A stretch of 8,525 bases of DNA from Paracoccaceae bacterium (GTDB taxonomy: Bacteria; Pseudomonadota; Alphaproteobacteria; Rhodobacterales; Rhodobacteraceae). A program made the position numbers and the translations under genes. Below are positions 7,076 to 8,525 of the stretch, one piece after another. Below the pieces are notes generated by a model. That model had not been told where the DNA came from. It did not search any database and saw only the letters and a list, made by a program, of their open reading frames with translations. The stretch is from contig JALXER010000043.1 in assembly GCA_027069385.1 (NCBI GenBank), positions 1 to 8,525 on the forward strand, written 5' to 3'. Every line of letters begins with the position of its first letter. The stretch's first letter is position 1.

Positions 7076-7081
7076 GTCTTA

Positions 7082-7879
7082 ATGGCCGACAATCGAACAA
7101 TTCGCCGGGCTGGCACCGCTTCCCGCTCGGCCGTGATTGATGCCGGGCTACGCGCCCACATGAACAAGGTCTATGGCCTGATGTCGATCGGGCTGGCCGT
7201 GACCGGAATCGTGGCCTATGTGTTCGGAACCGACGCCGCTGCGGTGGTTGACGCAATGAAGCTCGGCCTGCCGGCATCGGCGGCCCACACCATGCTGATC
7301 CCCGCCGGCATGATCGAATCGCTGTTCTTCTCGCCCTTGCGCTATGCGGTGATGTTCGCTCCGCTGATCATGATCTTTGTCATGGGCGGCATGATAAATC
7401 GCATGTCACAGTCAACGGCACAAATGATGTTCTACGGCTTTTCCGCACTGATGGGCCTGTCGATCAGCTGGATTTTCGCGGTGTATACCGGTTTCTCCAT
7501 CACCTCGACCTTCTTCATCACCGCCATCGCCTTTGCCGGGCTTTCGCTTTATGGCTACACCACCAAGAAAGACATCTCCGCATGGGGCAGCTTTCTGATC
7601 ATGGGGGTTATCGGCCTGATCATCGCTATTATTGTCAATATCTTCTTGGCCTCTCCGGCAATCCAGTTCGCCATTTCTTTTCTTGGTGTGCTGATCTTTT
7701 CCGGGCTTACCGCCTATGACACGCAGAAAATCAAAGCAACCTATCTGCAAATGGCCGGCCACCCCGACGGGCAGGCATGGCTGGGCAAGGCCGCCATCAT
7801 GGGCGCGCTGAACCTGTACCTTGATTTCGTGAACATCTTCATGTTCCTGCTTCAACTCATGGGTGGCTCTCGCGATTAA
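7082..7879 (+). CDS. Bax inhibitor-1/YccA (TMBIM) family inner-membrane protein
   Basis: Protein of 265 residues with about seven hydrophobic helices, near 31-49, 88-104, 112-134, 139-159, 169-190, 193-212 and 240-260. The family signature is seen at the end of helix 6, SGLTAYDTQKIK (207-218), and ALNLYLDFVNIFMFLL (242-257) in the last helix. Asp213 and Asp248 occupy the positions of the paired aspartates described as a pH-sensing, calcium-leak gate in the Bacillus homologue YetJ. Bacterial members are inner-membrane proteins variously linked to calcium leak or to FtsH protease modulation (YccA). The YDTQKIK form resembles the YbhL branch more than YccA, but this is a judgement by eye. A short, basic, probably cytoplasmic N-terminus precedes the first helix. 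The gene has its own RBS and likely its own promoter, and is followed at once by strong terminators, so it appears monocistronic. No functional link to ybbAP is evident. Confidence 0.93.
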   Translation: MADNRTIRRAGTASRSAVIDAGLRAHMNKVYGLMSIGLAVTGIVAYVFGTDAAAVVDAMKLGLPASAAHTMLIPAGMIESLFFSPLRYAVMFAPLIMIFVMGGMINRMSQSTAQMMFYGFSALMGLSISWIFAVYTGFSITSTFFITAIAFAGLSLYGYTTKKDISAWGSFLIMGVIGLIIAIIVNIFLASPAIQFAISFLGVLIFSGLTAYDTQKIKATYLQMAGHPDGQAWLGKAAIMGALNLYLDFVNIFMFLLQLMGGSRD

Positions 7880-7901
7880 CGCATGGCCGTTGCCAAACGC
7901 G

Positions 7902-7932
7902 AAAAAGGCCGGGGGACCCCCCCGGCCTTTTT
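7902..7932. terminator. Strong intrinsic terminator, bidirectional
   Basis: The arms GGCCGGGGG (7907-7915) and CCCCCGGCC (7919-7927) pair perfectly around a 3-base loop. They are flanked by AAAAA (7902-7906) and TTTTT (7928-7932), so a U-tract follows the hairpin on either strand. It lies 23 bases after the BI-1 family stop, between convergent genes. Confidence 0.92.
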
Positions 7933-7944
7933 CATCAAAACAGC

Positions 7945-7973
7945 AAAAAGCCGGAGCATGCTCCGGCTTTTTT
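7945..7973. terminator. Second intrinsic terminator, palindromic and bidirectional
   Basis: GCCGGAG (7950-7956) pairs with CTCCGGC (7961-7967) around CATG, with AAAAA before (7945-7949) and TTTTTT after (7968-7973). The whole element is a near-perfect palindrome. It lies 22 bases beyond the rpmG stop, so it is the first terminator for rpmG and a back-up for the BI-1 family gene. Confidence 0.9.
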
Positions 7974-7994
7974 CATTTTACCTGAACGCAAAAT

Positions 7995-8162
7995 CTATTT
8001 GATTTTTCCTTCTTTGTAATCCACATGCTTGCGCGCCACCGGGTCATACTTTTTCTTGACCATCTTTTCGGTCATGGTGCGGGCATTTTTCTTGGTCACA
8101 TAAAAATGACCGGTATCCGCGGTCGAGTTCAGGCGGATTTTGATCGTTGCTGGCTTCGCCAT
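7995..8162 (-). CDS. rpmG: 50S ribosomal protein L33
   Basis: Translation of the minus strand gives 55 residues, beginning MAKPATIKIRLNSTADTGHF and ending DYKEGKIK, with the L33 core FYVTKKNARTM and a Lys-rich KKKYDPVARKH segment. Length and sequence match bacterial L33, a small protein of the large ribosomal subunit near the tRNA exit site. There are no cysteines, so this is the zinc-free form, as in E. coli and most Proteobacteria. An AGGAG ribosome site (8172-8176 on the plus strand) lies nine bases before the ATG. The gene has its own promoter in the 89-bp gap after the upstream NUDIX-type gene and ends at the paired terminators, so it is probably transcribed alone or with read-through from that gene. 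Confidence 0.96.
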   Translation of the reverse strand: MAKPATIKIRLNSTADTGHFYVTKKNARTMTEKMVKKKYDPVARKHVDYKEGKIK

Positions 8163-8185
8163 TGTTTACATCTCCTACGCGGATA

Positions 8186-8200
8186 GGCTGACACGCAGCC
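8186..8200 (-). promoter_or_regulatory. Small hairpin in the rpmG leader, possibly competing with an SD-masking stem
   Basis: In the rpmG mRNA leader GGCTG pairs with CAGCC around CGTGT (plus-strand 8186-8200). Just downstream CCTA and TAGG (8174-8187) can pair instead, and that stem takes in the AGG of the Shine-Dalgarno. The two stems share two C residues and so exclude each other. The stems are only 5 and 4 bp, so this may be chance. Confidence 0.25.
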
Positions 8201-8220
8201 CGTCATTCAGTTGAATTGGC

Positions 8221-8248
8221 GTTCTACACCCGCCACGCGCAGTGTCAA
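8221..8248 (-). promoter_or_regulatory. Sigma70-type promoter of rpmG
   Basis: Read on the minus strand, a perfect -35 hexamer TTGACA (8243-8248) is followed after 16 bp by TAGAAC (8221-8226, 4 of 6 of the -10 consensus). The start would be near 8214, leaving a leader of about 50 nt before the rpmG ATG at 8162. It begins four bases after the upstream gene's stop, which fits an independent rpmG transcript. Confidence 0.65.
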
Positions 8249-8251
8249 GCC

Positions 8252-8525
8252 CTATAACAGGGTGAATACGCTACGCTCGGGCGTATGATGGAAGAACGGC
8301 ACCTTTTTTAACGATTCCGGTGCCGCAAGGATGCTTTGCACCTCCGACAGCACCACGCCGGTGATAAACGGCAAGGCCAGGGTTTTTGCCTTGGCCAGAT
8401 CGATCCAGTGCAGGTGGCTCAGCTCATCCGAGGCCTGCGAGAAATCGTCAGGGTCGGTTTCAAGCATCTTTGCATCGGCCAGAAAGAAGCGCGCGTCAAA
8501 GCGCCGGGGCCGTCCCGTCGGGGTG
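8252..8525 (-). CDS. Probable NUDIX hydrolase, C-terminal part (cut by window edge)
   Basis: The open frame runs from the window edge to TAG at 8252-8254, giving 91 residues with no start in view. The first ATG (8467) is internal, since coding-like sequence continues upstream of it. Seen: TGRPRRFDARFFLAD at the edge, then DFSQASDELSHLHWIDLAKA and LALPFITGVVLSEVQ. From memory of alphaproteobacterial NUDIX proteins of about 210-230 residues, an RRFD(A/T)RFF strand followed by an acidic E-L-x-x-L-x-W-(I/V)-x-L-x-x-A segment is typical of the part after the NUDIX box. The box itself (GX5EX7REUXEEXGU) would lie outside the window, so the assignment rests on the C-terminal pattern only. Such enzymes hydrolyse nucleoside diphosphates linked to another moiety; the substrate is unknown here. 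No hairpin terminator separates it from rpmG. Confidence 0.65.
   Translation of the reverse strand, partial: TPTGRPRRFDARFFLADAKMLETDPDDFSQASDELSHLHWIDLAKAKTLALPFITGVVLSEVQSILAAPESLKKVPFFHHTPERSVFTLL

Noticed and set aside
7034..7081. GTG start at 7034 for the Bax inhibitor-1 family gene
   Set aside because: The strong GGAGG at 7071-7075 is placed for the ATG at 7082, and the extra 16 residues show no family-like sequence.
7412..7855. 147-residue minus-strand open frame inside the Bax inhibitor-1 family gene
   Set aside because: Its Asp/Gly/Lys-rich sequence is the complement of transmembrane codons; the plus-strand frame has an RBS, a promoter and family motifs.
8252..8467. A complete 71-residue small protein starting at 8467
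   Set aside because: The frame stays open to the window edge with coherent coding sequence (RRFDARFF), so this ATG is internal to a larger truncated gene.

Overview
The window looks like chromosomal core sequence from an alphaproteobacterium, most likely a Rhodobacterales (Roseobacter/Rhodobacter-type) organism. This is inferred from the GC-rich, strongly third-position-biased coding sequence, the cysteine-free L33 protein, and the recognisable protein families. No database search was possible. I see no mobile element, tRNA, rRNA, CRISPR array or phage gene, and no intergenic gap reaches 300 bp. The longest gap, about 115 bp, is filled by two terminators.

Layout, left to right. (1) Positions 1-548, minus strand: the N-terminal 182 residues of a 3-hydroxyisobutyrate dehydrogenase-family oxidoreductase, cut by the window edge. 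(2) An 85-bp divergent intergenic region. (3) Positions 634-3099, plus strand: a membrane-anchored, periplasmic penicillin/AHL-acylase-type Ntn hydrolase. (4) Positions 3096-3752, minus strand: tesA, a secreted GDSL/SGNH esterase, convergent with the acylase and sharing the stop tetranucleotide CTAG with it. (5) Positions 3784-6986, plus strand: ybbA-ybbP, an ABC ATPase and an FtsX/MacB-type permease translationally coupled by ATGA and divergent from tesA. (6) Positions 7082-7879, plus strand: a seven-helix Bax inhibitor-1/YccA-family membrane protein with its own promoter and RBS. (7) Positions 7902-7973: two strong hairpin terminators that can work in both directions. (8) Positions 7995-8162, minus strand: rpmG (L33) with a clear sigma70-type promoter. 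(9) Positions 8252-8525, minus strand: the C-terminal part of a probable NUDIX hydrolase, cut by the window edge.

The functional centre is the tesA/ybbA-ybbP module. The same divergent arrangement occurs in E. coli, and the co-location implies that a periplasmic esterase and a LolCDE/MacB-like, mechanotransmission-type ABC machine act on the same hydrophobic, ester-containing substrate at the inner membrane. The acylase next to it is another periplasmic acyl-bond hydrolase, so positions 634-6986 can be read as an envelope acyl-hydrolysis neighbourhood, although no evidence here ties the acylase mechanistically to the other three genes. The other genes are housekeeping functions. I do not see a convincing undescribed system. 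The observations most worth checking are the extreme packing of tesA between its neighbours, the esterase-transporter coupling, the possible AHL-acylase activity and the rpmG leader.
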